From DATGEP01 sp035310125 (lineage in GTDB: Bacteria > Chloroflexota > Ktedonobacteria > Ktedonobacterales > JADMIN01): 22,475 nt of DNA. Positions 13,130-21,447 of this stretch are shown here, one piece after another. The notes beneath the pieces are model-generated. The model searched no databases. It had not been told where the DNA came from and saw nothing but the letters and a program-made list of their open reading frames with translations. The translations under genes and the position numbers were made by a program. The number at the start of each line of letters is the position of its first letter. The stretch's first letter is position 1. The stretch is taken from the NCBI GenBank assembly GCA_035310125.1, contig DATGEP010000404.1:1-22475 (forward strand), in the 5' to 3' direction.

Positions 13130-14257
13130 CTACTCCTGATCCTGTTCGTCTTGCTCGATCTCGATGAATGCGCCGTCCCTAGCCATCGAAGTATCGGCGG
13201 CTTCCAGAATACGGACGACGCGCAGCCCATCGCGGGCGTCGCTCCGTGGAGTGTTGCCTTCGATGATGGCCTCGGCGAAATGGCGCGTCTCCACGGCGAG
13301 CGGCTCGGACCCGCTAATATACGGACTCACAATATCGCCGTAGCGATACGAAAGCTGGAACTCACCGAAAGTCACCGTATGGTCGGGAGCATCCACCCCC
13401 CGGTTGAAGACCCGAATCTTTTCGTTACTGTCTACGTCGTCGTATACGACCATCTGCTTGTCGCCGACGATGGTGAACCGGCGCACCTTGGATGGACTGA
13501 GCCAGCTTACATGAATGTGCGCCATCATGTCGTCGGGATATCGCAGCACAATATGCGCGACATCTACCACATCTGGCCGCACATAGGAGCCGCCGTGCGC
13601 GCTCACCCGGCGCGGCGAAACGCCCAGCACATATGAAAGAATAGACAGGTCGTGCGGCGCGAGGTCCCAGATAACATTGATATCGTTCTGGAAGATACCC
13701 AGGTTCGCGCGCGTGGAATCGGCGTAGTACACGCGGCCCAGCGCGCCGCTCTGCACCAGCCGCCGCAGCTCTTCCACCGCCGGATTGTACATGAACGTAT
13801 GGCCAACCATAAGCACCCGGCCGTTGCGCGTGGCCAGCGCCGAGAGCGTCTTCGCCTGCGCCACATTCGCCGTCAGCGGCTTCTCCACGAAGACATGCTT
13901 GCCGCGCTCCAGCGCCATACGCGCAAGCGCAAAGTGCGTGCGGATAGGCGTCGCGACGACTACCGCATCTACATCCGTACCCAGCGCGTCCTCCATAGCT
14001 GCGATGACGGCAATATTTGGATAGTCCCTCTGCGCGGCCTTGCGCCGATCTTCTGAGAGATCAACGATGTACGCGACCTGGCCGGTGGGCAGGCGGTCCA
14101 GGTTGCGTACGAGCTGCGGCCCCCAATACCCGTAGCCGATGACGGCGAAGCGCAGTCTACGGCCATGCGCCCCATTGGCGCTGATGCTCGCTGGGTCGGG
14201 AGTCGCGCGCACGGGCGTCGTCGTGTCCGCCGCTCCAGTGCGATGGTCATCAATCAT
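13130..14257 (-). CDS. Gfo/Idh/MocA-family nucleotide-sugar dehydrogenase (WlbA/WbpB or GnnA-like)
   Basis: This 375-residue protein has a polar 33-residue leader, then a Rossmann NAD-binding motif (VIGYGYWG, 39-46), ATPIRTH (102-108), the family hallmark EKP (125-127) and GHTFMYNPAV. NVIWDLAPHDLSIL follows, with His202 as a likely catalytic residue. Members of the WlbA/WbpB and GnnA groups oxidise C3 of UDP-GlcNAc or UDP-GlcNAcA to the 3-keto form for transamination by a DegT-family partner, which is encoded divergently here. A consensus -35 (TTGACA, minus strand, 14357-14352) lies upstream. The start is tentative because the leader precedes the usual family N-terminus. No UDP-GlcNAc 6-dehydrogenase (WbpA) is in the window, so uronic versus neutral sugar is undecided. 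Confidence 0.9.
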   Translation of the reverse strand: MIDDHRTGAADTTTPVRATPDPASISANGAHGRRLRFAVIGYGYWGPQLVRNLDRLPTGQVAYIVDLSEDRRKAAQRDYPNIAVIAAMEDALGTDVDAVVVATPIRTHFALARMALERGKHVFVEKPLTANVAQAKTLSALATRNGRVLMVGHTFMYNPAVEELRRLVQSGALGRVYYADSTRANLGIFQNDINVIWDLAPHDLSILSYVLGVSPRRVSAHGGSYVRPDVVDVAHIVLRYPDDMMAHIHVSWLSPSKVRRFTIVGDKQMVVYDDVDSNEKIRVFNRGVDAPDHTVTFGEFQLSYRYGDIVSPYISGSEPLAVETRHFAEAIIEGNTPRSDARDGLRVVRILEAADTSMARDGAFIEIEQDEQDQE

Positions 14258-14726
14258 GCGGAATTCCCCATTCCCTCACAGGTCTCTTCAGCGTTTCGTC
14301 TCCGGCAGTCGGTTTCTCCATCATCGCATACGACGCTAATTGTCTCTCAGGTGTCAATCACTCGGATATACGCCACAGGTGCGAGCGCGCATGCGCTGGC
14401 GGTAGATAGAGCAGAGGCGCGTACGATCATGGCAACATCCTATGATAAGGTTATATCATCGAGCGTTTGCGGAGGTCGTGGGCATTTATGCGGAGCATTG
14501 GTCGCGGCGCCAGCGCGCCGAGTCACCGCTCCCCATTCGTTGCGTCAGCCGGGATGGCTCCGGGTCCGCGTGTCACGTCTGCGGTACTAATCGGTCGCCG
14601 CGCGGCGCAAGACATGGTACTATTCCGCAGGCGGCCCCAGTGTCATCGGTCGCCACTTCCCCGGAGTGGGAACGTGCGCAATCGCGACTGTTCACACTAT
14701 GTTGGATCGAGAGAAAGAGCTTCCAG
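14258..14726. other. Divergent control region of the sugar-biosynthesis genes
   Basis: These 469 bases separate the dehydrogenase (-) and aminotransferase (+) genes. On the minus strand TTGACA (14357-14352), 18 bp and a weak TCGTAT (14333-14328) may be the dehydrogenase promoter. On the plus strand an extended -10, TGG-TACTAT (14615-14623), may serve the aminotransferase. ATGATA-aggtta-TATCAT (14442-14459) is a perfect 6-bp inverted repeat that could bind a regulator. The plus frame is open here without family homology, so I do not call it coding. Confidence 0.45.
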
Positions 14727-15860
14727 ATGGCAAGTGGCGTCAAACAGGCCGATATTCCATTGGTAGATCTGCGAGCGCAGTATAATCCCCTTCGCGACGA
14801 AATTCTGGCGGCTGTCGCGGACGTTTTCGATAGTATGCGACTTTTCCTGGGGCCGCACCAGCAAGCCTTCGAAGAAGAGTATGCCAGCTATTGCGGCACT
14901 GCCGGCGCCATCGGCATGAGCAACGGCACCGACGCCCTGGAGATCGCTCTGCATGCGCTCGGCGTAAGCGCGGGCGACGAAGTCATCACGCAGCCCAATT
15001 CGTTCATCGCCACCGCCGAAGCGATTAGTGCCGTCGGTGCGACTCCGATCTTTGTGGACGTAGACCCCGCGACGGCTACGCTCGACCCATCCCTGCTTGA
15101 GGCCGCCATAACCAGCCACACGAAGGCCATTATTCCCGTCCATCTGTACGGTCGCCCCGCCGACATGGAACGTATTCTGGCAATCGCCGGTACGCGAGAT
15201 ATCCCGGTTATCGAGGATGCCTGCCAGGCGCATGGCGCGACGGTAGGCAAGCGCCGGGCCGGATCGCTCGGCACGCTTGCCTGCTTTAGCTTCTACTTCT
15301 CGAAAAATCTCGGCGCGTACGGCGAGGGCGGCGCCATCACCACCAACGACCGCGCGCTGGCTGAGCGTGTGCGGCTATACCGCGACCACGGCTCGAATGT
15401 GCGCTACCACCATGAGGTCATTGGCCGCAACGCACGCCTGGACGAGATTCAAGCGGCGGTGCTGCGCATCAAGCTACGTCACCTGGACACCTGGAACGAG
15501 CAGCGTCGCGCCAATGCCGCCCGGCTTTCCCAGGCGCTTGCTGGCACATCCGTTGAGCTTCCAGCCCCAGGCGGCTCTGGAGTTCGCGAAGTATTCCACC
15601 TGTATGTCGTGCGGCATCCAGATCGCGACGCCCTCAAATCGTTCCTGGCCGAGCGCGGCATCGCCACGGGCATCCACTATCCTATACCGATCCATCTTCA
15701 GGAAGCCTATGCGTACCTCGGTCACCGCCCAGGGTCATTCCCGGTGACGGAGCGGCTCTCCGCCACGTCGCTCTCCTTACCGATGTATGCCGAGCTGACC
15801 GGGGAGCAGATCGAGCGGATCGCGGCGGCGGTGCGCGAGTTCGACGCCGCCGGCGCGTAG
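14727..15860 (+). CDS. DegT/DnrJ/EryC1-family sugar aminotransferase (WlbC/WbpE-like)
   Basis: The protein has 377 residues from ATG 14727, the usual family length. GAGAAAGAG (14711-14719) gives a modest ribosome binding site, and IPLVDLRAQYNPLRDEI right after the start is the typical family N-terminus. The open frame extends upstream to 14442 but carries no homology. PLP-binding residues are clear: D164 and Q167 (VIEDACQAHG), and the Schiff-base lysine K193 in SFYFSKNLGAYGEGG. GNGTDAL-like SNGTDALEIAL (65-75) binds the phosphate. These enzymes transfer an amino group, usually from glutamate, to a keto-sugar nucleotide. With the divergent dehydrogenase and acyltransferase it would make a 3-acylamino sugar. 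It sits 91 bp before the epimerase gene on the same strand. Confidence 0.92.
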   Translation: MASGVKQADIPLVDLRAQYNPLRDEILAAVADVFDSMRLFLGPHQQAFEEEYASYCGTAGAIGMSNGTDALEIALHALGVSAGDEVITQPNSFIATAEAISAVGATPIFVDVDPATATLDPSLLEAAITSHTKAIIPVHLYGRPADMERILAIAGTRDIPVIEDACQAHGATVGKRRAGSLGTLACFSFYFSKNLGAYGEGGAITTNDRALAERVRLYRDHGSNVRYHHEVIGRNARLDEIQAAVLRIKLRHLDTWNEQRRANAARLSQALAGTSVELPAPGGSGVREVFHLYVVRHPDRDALKSFLAERGIATGIHYPIPIHLQEAYAYLGHRPGSFPVTERLSATSLSLPMYAELTGEQIERIAAAVREFDAAGA

Positions 15861-15951
15861 CACATCTTCCTCGGCGCGGATATGTCTCACTGGGTTCGCG
15901 GACATGCCCGCGATTGCAATACGAAGTGACTATTTTGGGGGGATGGGTAGG

Positions 15952-16929
15952 ATGGCGGTTCTCGTGACAGGTGGCGCGGGCTTTGTCGGCTCGCATGTCG
16001 TTGAGCGCCTGATCAAGCGTGGCGAGGAAGTTGTCGTCCTCGACGACTTCAACACCTTCTACGATCCGGCGCTAAAAGAGCGTAATCTGGCCGCGGTGCT
16101 GGCCAGCCCGGCTCTCCACATTCTGCGCGGTGACATCGCGGACCCGGAGGACGTCGCCGCCGCCTTCGCGCTCGTCCCCATCCATGCCGTGATGCACCTG
16201 GCCGGGCGCGCGGGCGTGCGTCCCTCAGTCGCGGACCCACTCCTCTACGAGCGCACGAACTCCCAGGGTACGCTGGCTCTCCTCGAAGCGAGCCGCCGTG
16301 CCGCGGTCGAGCGTTTCATCTTCGCCAGCTCATCTTCTGTCTACGGCGTCACGTCTACGGCGCCGTTCGCTGAAACCGACTCCGCCGACCGCCCCATCTC
16401 GCCCTATGCCGCCACCAAGCGCGCGGCAGAGATGGCCTGTCACACGTACCACCACCTCTACGGCCTTCCGGTCACGTGCTTGCGTCTCTTCACCGTCTAC
16501 GGCCCCCGGCAGCGCCCCGATCTGGCAATCCACGCCTTCACACGCGACATCCTGGCGGCGCGGGAGATACAGATCTTTGGCGACGGCTCATCCGCCCGCG
16601 ACTACACCTACGTTGGCGACATCGTAGATGGCTTGCTGGCGGCGCTGGACCGCCCGGAGCCGTTCGGGTACGAAATCTTCAATCTGGGCAATTCGCATCC
16701 CGTCGTACTGCGCGACCTGATCCGCATGCTAGAGGCCGTGCTCGACCGCCCCGCGCATGTTCGCTACGTAGGCGAGCAGCCCGGCGACGTTCCTCTGACG
16801 TACGCCGACATCACCAAGGCACGGCGCCTGCTGGCCTACTCGCCGCGTGTCCCGCTGGCCGAGGGGCTGGCCCGCTTCGCGGCCTGGTATCTCGCGGAGC
16901 ATGCGCTTGCCGAAAGAACCTTCCGCTAA
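15952..16929 (+). CDS. NAD-dependent nucleotide-sugar epimerase (UDP-glucuronate 4-epimerase-like SDR)
   Basis: This 325-residue extended short-chain dehydrogenase starts at ATG 15952. That start puts the NAD motif (GGAGFVG, 7-13) at the usual distance and leaves a GGGGGG ribosome binding site about ten bases upstream. An ATG at 15943 would be too close to it. Catalytic residues are S126-S129 (SSSSVYG), Y152 and K156 (SPYAATK). DDFNTFYDPALKERN (31-45), LAGRAGVRPS and GDVPLTYADITKARRLLAYSP resemble the UDP-glucuronate/UDP-glucose 4-epimerase group more than 4,6-dehydratases. It probably supplies a C4-epimeric sugar for the same polysaccharide. It is likely co-transcribed with the aminotransferase. 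It ends only five bases from the convergent DUF4012 gene. Confidence 0.9.
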   Translation: MAVLVTGGAGFVGSHVVERLIKRGEEVVVLDDFNTFYDPALKERNLAAVLASPALHILRGDIADPEDVAAAFALVPIHAVMHLAGRAGVRPSVADPLLYERTNSQGTLALLEASRRAAVERFIFASSSSVYGVTSTAPFAETDSADRPISPYAATKRAAEMACHTYHHLYGLPVTCLRLFTVYGPRQRPDLAIHAFTRDILAAREIQIFGDGSSARDYTYVGDIVDGLLAALDRPEPFGYEIFNLGNSHPVVLRDLIRMLEAVLDRPAHVRYVGEQPGDVPLTYADITKARRLLAYSPRVPLAEGLARFAAWYLAEHALAERTFR

Positions 16930-16934
16930 GCAGG

Positions 16935-19217
16935 CTAATACTGCACGTTGTAGATCATATCCTGGGTCAGTCCCCCATTGAAGCTGATAAGTGGCTTCTT
17001 GAGGTTGGGCGCCGTTACGATCAGCGTCAGCTTCTGCGTCGAGCCTGCCTGATGCTGGAAGTCGAGCCGGTAGTGCCAGTGTCCGGCGCTATCCCGCGTG
17101 GCGGCGTTGGGGACCGTCCACGTAAAGCTCGCCGTATAGCTGCTACCATTATTCACCACCAGGTATCCGGCCCACATCTGGCGGCCCGCAAAATCGCTAT
17201 TGCCGATCTGGTTCGGACCGTAATGTGTGTAGTTGAATCCGACCATACTCTCCAGGTTCGCGTTCTGTGCCACATACGCCCGCAAGTACGTCAGATAGAA
17301 ATACCGATGGAAGAGCAGCGGGTTATCGCCGCCGTTCATCACATAGGTCATTTGCAGATTGTGCGTAGCGGTTCCGTGCGCATCGAGCGTCACGGTATCG
17401 TGATAACTCACCACGACGAACTCATTGGCTTTGTTCCCGCCTACATTGTCATCCACCAGCGTGACGCTATCGCCCGGACCGTGCGCGATCGTGCCGTCGT
17501 AGCCCGTCGCCGCCAGCAGCTTCTCAGCATTTGGATCACCAAAATAGACCTGAACGTCTTTGGTGTGTAAGGACGTCAGCATCTGCTGACCGACCTTGAG
17601 GAGATCACTAGTTGATCGCCCATGGAGCTTGTCCAGCAGGTGCTGCGCCAGCAGCGCCGTGAAGTGTTTGCGCGTCGCTATCGGCTGATTGTCGAGCTGC
17701 TGATATTTGTGAATGAGGTCTTCCAGATTCGCCGGTGTCGCGATCTCGCCATATTCTGGCACGGCGACATTGCCCACAACCTTCATCACGTTCTCGATCG
17801 CCACGGGTGTAAATGCTACGACGCTCTGCGCGGTGCCACCACCTTCGATCTGCAGCTCGTGCAGCGCGAGCTTCGCCGAGGTCGGAAAGTCCGCCGAGAG
17901 ATTCGCATCGCGCAATGCGAAGTTTGGATACGGCCACCAGGAATACTCGGCTGGCGGAATGAGTGGCGTTGTTGCGCTCGCGATGTAGGGCTGGTCGAGG
18001 TGGTACGTATCCTCCAGCGAGAACGGCTGCACCTTCCCATTCTGGATCGTAGCAACAGCGAAGTTGCCCATGAAGCCGCCAGTCGCTCGCATCTCGCTGC
18101 GATCCATCATCAGCAGCAAAAAATGATTGGGCGTGGTGGCGCCCAGGACTACCGGCGCCACGCTGAGCCAGCCATCCACCTGCGCAAGCTGCTGCCGGAT
18201 GCTCGGCCAGTTTGTGATAAATCCGTGCAATTGCGCAAGCTGTTTCGGCTTTACGAGCGACGATGGCAACGTTGAGAGATCAGCGTTCTGCGCATACGCC
18301 ACCGCCGCGTTGAGATGCGCGATTGCGTTCTCGAAGTTGCTCGAGATCTTCGCCAGCGTCGCCACATTCAATAGCGGCGCCGGTGGCGTACCTGGCGGCA
18401 AGGGCGGCGGCGTGACCCCCGGCTTCGGCGCGAAGAAGCCGCCTTTCAAGACCGCGAGCGCTGTCTGCCCGCTGCTCACGAGATCCAGACCCCCCAGGCA
18501 GGCTTCATCGGCGGCGGCGGCCAGCGCGGCTCCAGTGGAAACGGTATCTCCCACCTTCGGCAGGTGCGCGGCGAGGTACATCGTGCCGCCAGGGGCTCCC
18601 AAATCCATCCGCAACGCGGCAAAATCATGCTCCGCGGCTTTGAGCTCTACTCCGGCCTTTTGCAGCGTCACGGCATTGAGCGCCGCCCCTAGATTATTCT
18701 TCGAGGGTAGCAGTGCCTCGACATTTTTTAGATGCTGCATGCCGTCGCTCGCCTCGGCGCGCACTTGGCTCACGCGAATGGCTCCATCAATCGCTCCCGC
18801 CGCCACGACCAGCAGCACACAGGCGAGCACAATCAGCGCGACAGTGCGGCGCCTCGATCGTGCTCGCTTGGCCTTGGGAGCGCCCTTGCCAGCGCCGCCC
18901 GCGGAACTCGCGATACTCGCGGCAGGTCGTGATGGCAACACCAGCCTCGCATCCTCATCCGCATACCACCCGCCCTGGCTCAAGCGCGATGCCCCCTGTC
19001 GTGGCGCATCGTAGGGCGATGGTGCCGCTCGCTTGTGGCGCGTCCCCGCGCGCGGTGGCGCTTGAAGCGGAATCGTCTCCTGGTCGGGTAACCACCCCGC
19101 ATCGCGCGGCGATGGACCCGCGCCGCTCGAACGACCAGAGTGAGCATTCGTACGTTTCAACCCACCTTGCTGGGAATGCTCTTGCCGCTGTCCGCGTTGA
19201 TATCGGTCACGCTCCAT
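16935..19217 (-). CDS. DUF4012 membrane-anchored surface protein
   Basis: This 760-residue protein has a long, basic, low-complexity cytoplasmic N-terminus (1-124). A single membrane helix follows (about 125-147), then a large extracytoplasmic part. The latter includes helical segments (150-330), a proline-rich linker (PKPGVTPPPLPPGTPP, about 265-280) and a DUF4012 core. The core is marked by NHFLLLMMDRSEMRATGGFMGNFAV near 365-390 and NEFVVVSYHDTVTLDAHGTATHNLQMTYV near 600-628. The end is rich in beta strands. DUF4012 proteins are common in Actinobacteria and Chloroflexota near polysaccharide genes; their biochemical role is unknown, though a part in attaching or ligating surface glycans has been suspected from context. 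The neighbours here agree with that. A -10-like TACAAT (minus strand, 19297-19292) lies upstream. Confidence 0.85.
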   Translation of the reverse strand: MERDRYQRGQRQEHSQQGGLKRTNAHSGRSSGAGPSPRDAGWLPDQETIPLQAPPRAGTRHKRAAPSPYDAPRQGASRLSQGGWYADEDARLVLPSRPAASIASSAGGAGKGAPKAKRARSRRRTVALIVLACVLLVVAAGAIDGAIRVSQVRAEASDGMQHLKNVEALLPSKNNLGAALNAVTLQKAGVELKAAEHDFAALRMDLGAPGGTMYLAAHLPKVGDTVSTGAALAAAADEACLGGLDLVSSGQTALAVLKGGFFAPKPGVTPPPLPPGTPPAPLLNVATLAKISSNFENAIAHLNAAVAYAQNADLSTLPSSLVKPKQLAQLHGFITNWPSIRQQLAQVDGWLSVAPVVLGATTPNHFLLLMMDRSEMRATGGFMGNFAVATIQNGKVQPFSLEDTYHLDQPYIASATTPLIPPAEYSWWPYPNFALRDANLSADFPTSAKLALHELQIEGGGTAQSVVAFTPVAIENVMKVVGNVAVPEYGEIATPANLEDLIHKYQQLDNQPIATRKHFTALLAQHLLDKLHGRSTSDLLKVGQQMLTSLHTKDVQVYFGDPNAEKLLAATGYDGTIAHGPGDSVTLVDDNVGGNKANEFVVVSYHDTVTLDAHGTATHNLQMTYVMNGGDNPLLFHRYFYLTYLRAYVAQNANLESMVGFNYTHYGPNQIGNSDFAGRQMWAGYLVVNNGSSYTASFTWTVPNAATRDSAGHWHYRLDFQHQAGSTQKLTLIVTAPNLKKPLISFNGGLTQDMIYNVQY

Positions 19218-19437
19218 GCGGTTTATGCCCTCACTCTACCTACAGCCTCTCCCACACACACGTTCGCGCTCGCGTAGCCCGTGCCGGAGCCATTGTACAC
19301 GGCGGAACACGGCTCGCCACTAGCTCCAACCAAGAGTACCATTTCATCCGCCCCCGCGCTCATGCTATGCGATGCTCAGCCATGACCATCACGCGCTCCA
19401 CCCGGCGACGGATAATCCTCCCGAATGACGCATACCA

Positions 19438-19467
19438 TTACGCTCGTCGCGCGTTCAGGAATATAGA
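19438..19467 (+). promoter_or_regulatory. Possible promoter of the glycosyltransferase gene
   Basis: TTACGC (19438-19443), an 18-bp spacer and TATAGA (19462-19467), about 20 bp before the start codon. Both hexamers are imperfect. The ribosome binding site AGAGGAGGT lies at 19473-19481. Confidence 0.4.
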
Positions 19468-19486
19468 AGATGAGAGGAGGTGGCGC

Positions 19487-21160
19487 ATGGCACAGACGGG
19501 CGTACACGTCACGCCGGCCGTCGCGTCGGTCCGGCCCGCGAAGAATCGCCTCCGCCTGCCGCGCCCCACCGCGCGCGACCTTCTCCCGGCGGCCATCTTC
19601 ATCCTCGCGCTCGCCTTCGATCTCTATCGTCTCGGCGCCCCCAGCCTCTGGATGGACGAATCCTTCTCCGTCGCGCTTGCTCGCCAGCCACTCTCCGCCC
19701 TCTACGGCGCCTTTATCAGTGGCAGCGAGCCGAACATGGTCTTCTACCACCTTCTGCTGCATGGCTGGCTGGCCCTGGGCGCCCTCGCTAGCCTCCCCCC
19801 CACGGAATTCTTCGTCCGCCTCCCCTCCGCCGTCTTTACGGCTCTCAGCGCCCTCGTCGTCTTCCACATTGGCCGCCGCTTCCTCAGCGACACCGCCGGT
19901 TTCGTCGGCGCCGCGATCTACCTGCTCACTGGCCTCGTTCTCACCTACGCCCAGCAGACCCGCTCCTACGGTCTCCAGCTGCTGCTCGTCTGCGTCTCCT
20001 GGTACGCCCTGCTCACCCTGCTCCATCAGTCCGACCGCGCGCGTCGCTGGTGGATCATCTTCGTCGCAAGCTCCGTGCTTGCCGTCTATTCTCACGCCTT
20101 CAGCCTGCTCCTCCTGCTCGCGCAAATCGTCGTGTTCGGCCTCCTGCTCTTCCTCGATACCCCTGTGCGTGGCCGCGTCTCGCGCCGTCTCGTCGGGATG
20201 GTTGCGTCGCTCGCCGTCATCGGCGTCCTCATCGCACCATTCCTCTATGCCAGCCGTCACGGCGCCAAGAACGGCTGGCTTCCCTCGCCCCAGCTCGGCC
20301 CGGAAGTCGGTCGCGCCATCGCGCTCGTCACCAATAGCAAACTCTCGCTCGCCCTGCTTGCCGTCGTCATCATCTTCGTCATTGTCGCGCTCGTCCTCTC
20401 GCGGCTGCCCGCCGGACGGCGTGCGCTCGCTCGTCTCCACCCCGGCGGCTCTGAGGCACTACCCGCCGAAAAGAGCGCGCTCCAGGCGCGCGACGCCCTT
20501 CCCACCCTGCTCGCCGTGGTCTGCTGGCTTCTCATCCCCACCATCGTGAGCTACTTCCTGTCTCAGGGCTCCATCCGGCTCTTCTCCAGCCGCTATCTTG
20601 TCACCGTCGTGCCTGCCGCCTGCCTGCTCATCGGCGGCGCCGTCACCCTCGTGCGCTGGCGACCCGCGCGCCTCCTCATAGGTGCCGGATTCGTCTGTGC
20701 CGTCCTCGTCACCGTCCCCAGCTACTACGCCCACGCCCAGCTCGAAGACTGGCGCACCCCCACCCGCTGGATTGAAGCGCACTACCAGCCCGGCGACGGC
20801 CTCGTCTCCTACAACAACGTCCAGGGCGTCCAGTTCCCCATCGCCTACTACCTTCAGTCCGACGGCAGCTCCGCCCACTTCGATCCCAACGCTCCCGGCT
20901 ACGTAGACATGTCGCTCTATGGTCGCGGCAACCCCTTCGCCAACTTCGGCACCGCTACCCACCCGGACGCGCTCGCCGCCTATGCCGCCACCCATCCCCG
21001 CCTCTTCTTCATCGAGGGTCGCTTCACCGACACCCACGATGCCGCCATCGCCCACGCCGCCCAGCGCTGGCTCGACACCCACTACCGCCTCCTCGCCCAA
21101 ACCTCCACCGGCCTTGTCACCATCCGCCTCTACGACACCACCTCCCCGCCCGCTTCGTAG
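19487..21160 (+). CDS. GT39/ArnT-like polytopic membrane glycosyltransferase
   Basis: The protein has 557 residues from ATG 19487, with AGAGGAGGT (19473-19481) just ahead. The frame runs open far upstream, opposite the DUF4012 gene, but only this start has a ribosome binding site and family homology. The first membrane helix (about 31-48) is followed by the catalytic-type motif WMDESFS with D57 and E58, typical of GT-C enzymes that use polyprenyl-phosphate sugars. About ten more hydrophobic helices follow, including YAQQTRSYGLQLLL. A C-terminal extracytoplasmic domain begins near residue 410. Such enzymes transfer a sugar to lipid, protein or polymer on the outer face. The acceptor is unknown. 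The coding strand is strikingly C-rich compared with genes to the left. The TAG stop is supplied by a hairpin repeat. Confidence 0.88.
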   Translation: MAQTGVHVTPAVASVRPAKNRLRLPRPTARDLLPAAIFILALAFDLYRLGAPSLWMDESFSVALARQPLSALYGAFISGSEPNMVFYHLLLHGWLALGALASLPPTEFFVRLPSAVFTALSALVVFHIGRRFLSDTAGFVGAAIYLLTGLVLTYAQQTRSYGLQLLLVCVSWYALLTLLHQSDRARRWWIIFVASSVLAVYSHAFSLLLLLAQIVVFGLLLFLDTPVRGRVSRRLVGMVASLAVIGVLIAPFLYASRHGAKNGWLPSPQLGPEVGRAIALVTNSKLSLALLAVVIIFVIVALVLSRLPAGRRALARLHPGGSEALPAEKSALQARDALPTLLAVVCWLLIPTIVSYFLSQGSIRLFSSRYLVTVVPAACLLIGGAVTLVRWRPARLLIGAGFVCAVLVTVPSYYAHAQLEDWRTPTRWIEAHYQPGDGLVSYNNVQGVQFPIAYYLQSDGSSAHFDPNAPGYVDMSLYGRGNPFANFGTATHPDALAAYAATHPRLFFIEGRFTDTHDAAIAHAAQRWLDTHYRLLAQTSTGLVTIRLYDTTSPPAS

Positions 21161-21179
21161 GGGCGTCCTGTGGACGCCC
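21157..21179. repeat. GTAGGGGCG hairpin repeat, subfamily A, copy 2 (supplies a stop codon)
   Basis: GTAG then GGGCGTCC-TGT-GGACGCCC, a perfect 8-bp stem. Its TAG (21158-21160) ends the glycosyltransferase gene, exactly as copy 1 ends the ferredoxin gene. Confidence 0.85.
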
Positions 21180-21204
21180 GTTCCGGATCGTCGCCCGTTC
21201 CTCT

Positions 21205-21237
21205 CCTCTCCTCACAGGAGAGGGGGAGGGGTGAGGT
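21205..21237. repeat. Pyrimidine/purine hairpin repeat (terminator-like), copy 2
   Basis: CCTCTCCT-cac-AGGAGAGG (21205-21223) is a perfect 8-bp stem followed by GGGAGGGGTGAGG. The AGGGGTGAGGT tail also follows the hairpin at 9298-9320, and a variant occurs at 22353-22361. No T-tract follows, so termination is uncertain. Confidence 0.65.
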
Positions 21238-21241
21238 CCTC

Positions 21242-21391
21242 CGCAAGGGAACCTTGCTGCTGGTAATCGCCTCACGCTACTTCATCAAGGAGAAGCCCAA
21301 GAACGTGCTCGGCGACGACGGCATCGCCGCCCGTGAGCGCGCCAACGCCGAGCTAGCCGCCGTCCTTGCGAAACTGGGGCTGGACGGGTAG
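21242..21391 (+). pseudogene. C-terminal remnant of an unidentified gene
   Basis: The frame ending at TAG 21391 reads TLLLVIASRYFIKEKPKNVLG, then DDGIAARERANAELAAVLAKLGLDG. It looks like the folded C-terminal end of a real protein: a hydrophobic strand followed by an amphipathic helix. Upstream the frame runs into hairpin repeat sequence, where homology would be expected but repeats are found instead. The only local start is TTG 21254, with AAGGGA three bases ahead, which is too close. I do not recognise the family. A truncated gene is more likely than a genuine 45-residue protein. Confidence 0.5.
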
Positions 21392-21447
21392 ACTGCGATT
21401 GAACGGCACATATACGTCCACCTACAGGGGCGAAGGAGCAGCAGCAC

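Noticed and set aside
14442..14726. N-terminal extension of the aminotransferase by 95 residues
   Set aside because: DegT-family proteins begin close to the LVDLRAQY segment, the extension has no homology pattern, and it overlaps likely promoter elements.
18127..19014. 295-codon open frame antisense to the DUF4012 gene
   Set aside because: It has low-complexity Ala/Ser/Pro composition and no ribosome binding site; DUF4012 motifs are on the other strand.
18713..19486. N-terminal extension of the glycosyltransferase by 258 residues
   Set aside because: It lies antisense to the start of the DUF4012 gene, lacks membrane helices, and a strong ribosome binding site precedes ATG 19487.
19376..20440. 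Long open frame on the minus strand opposite the glycosyltransferase
   Set aside because: It is extremely Glu/Asp/Gly-rich, an artefact of the C-rich coding strand; the plus-strand frame has clear GT-C motifs.
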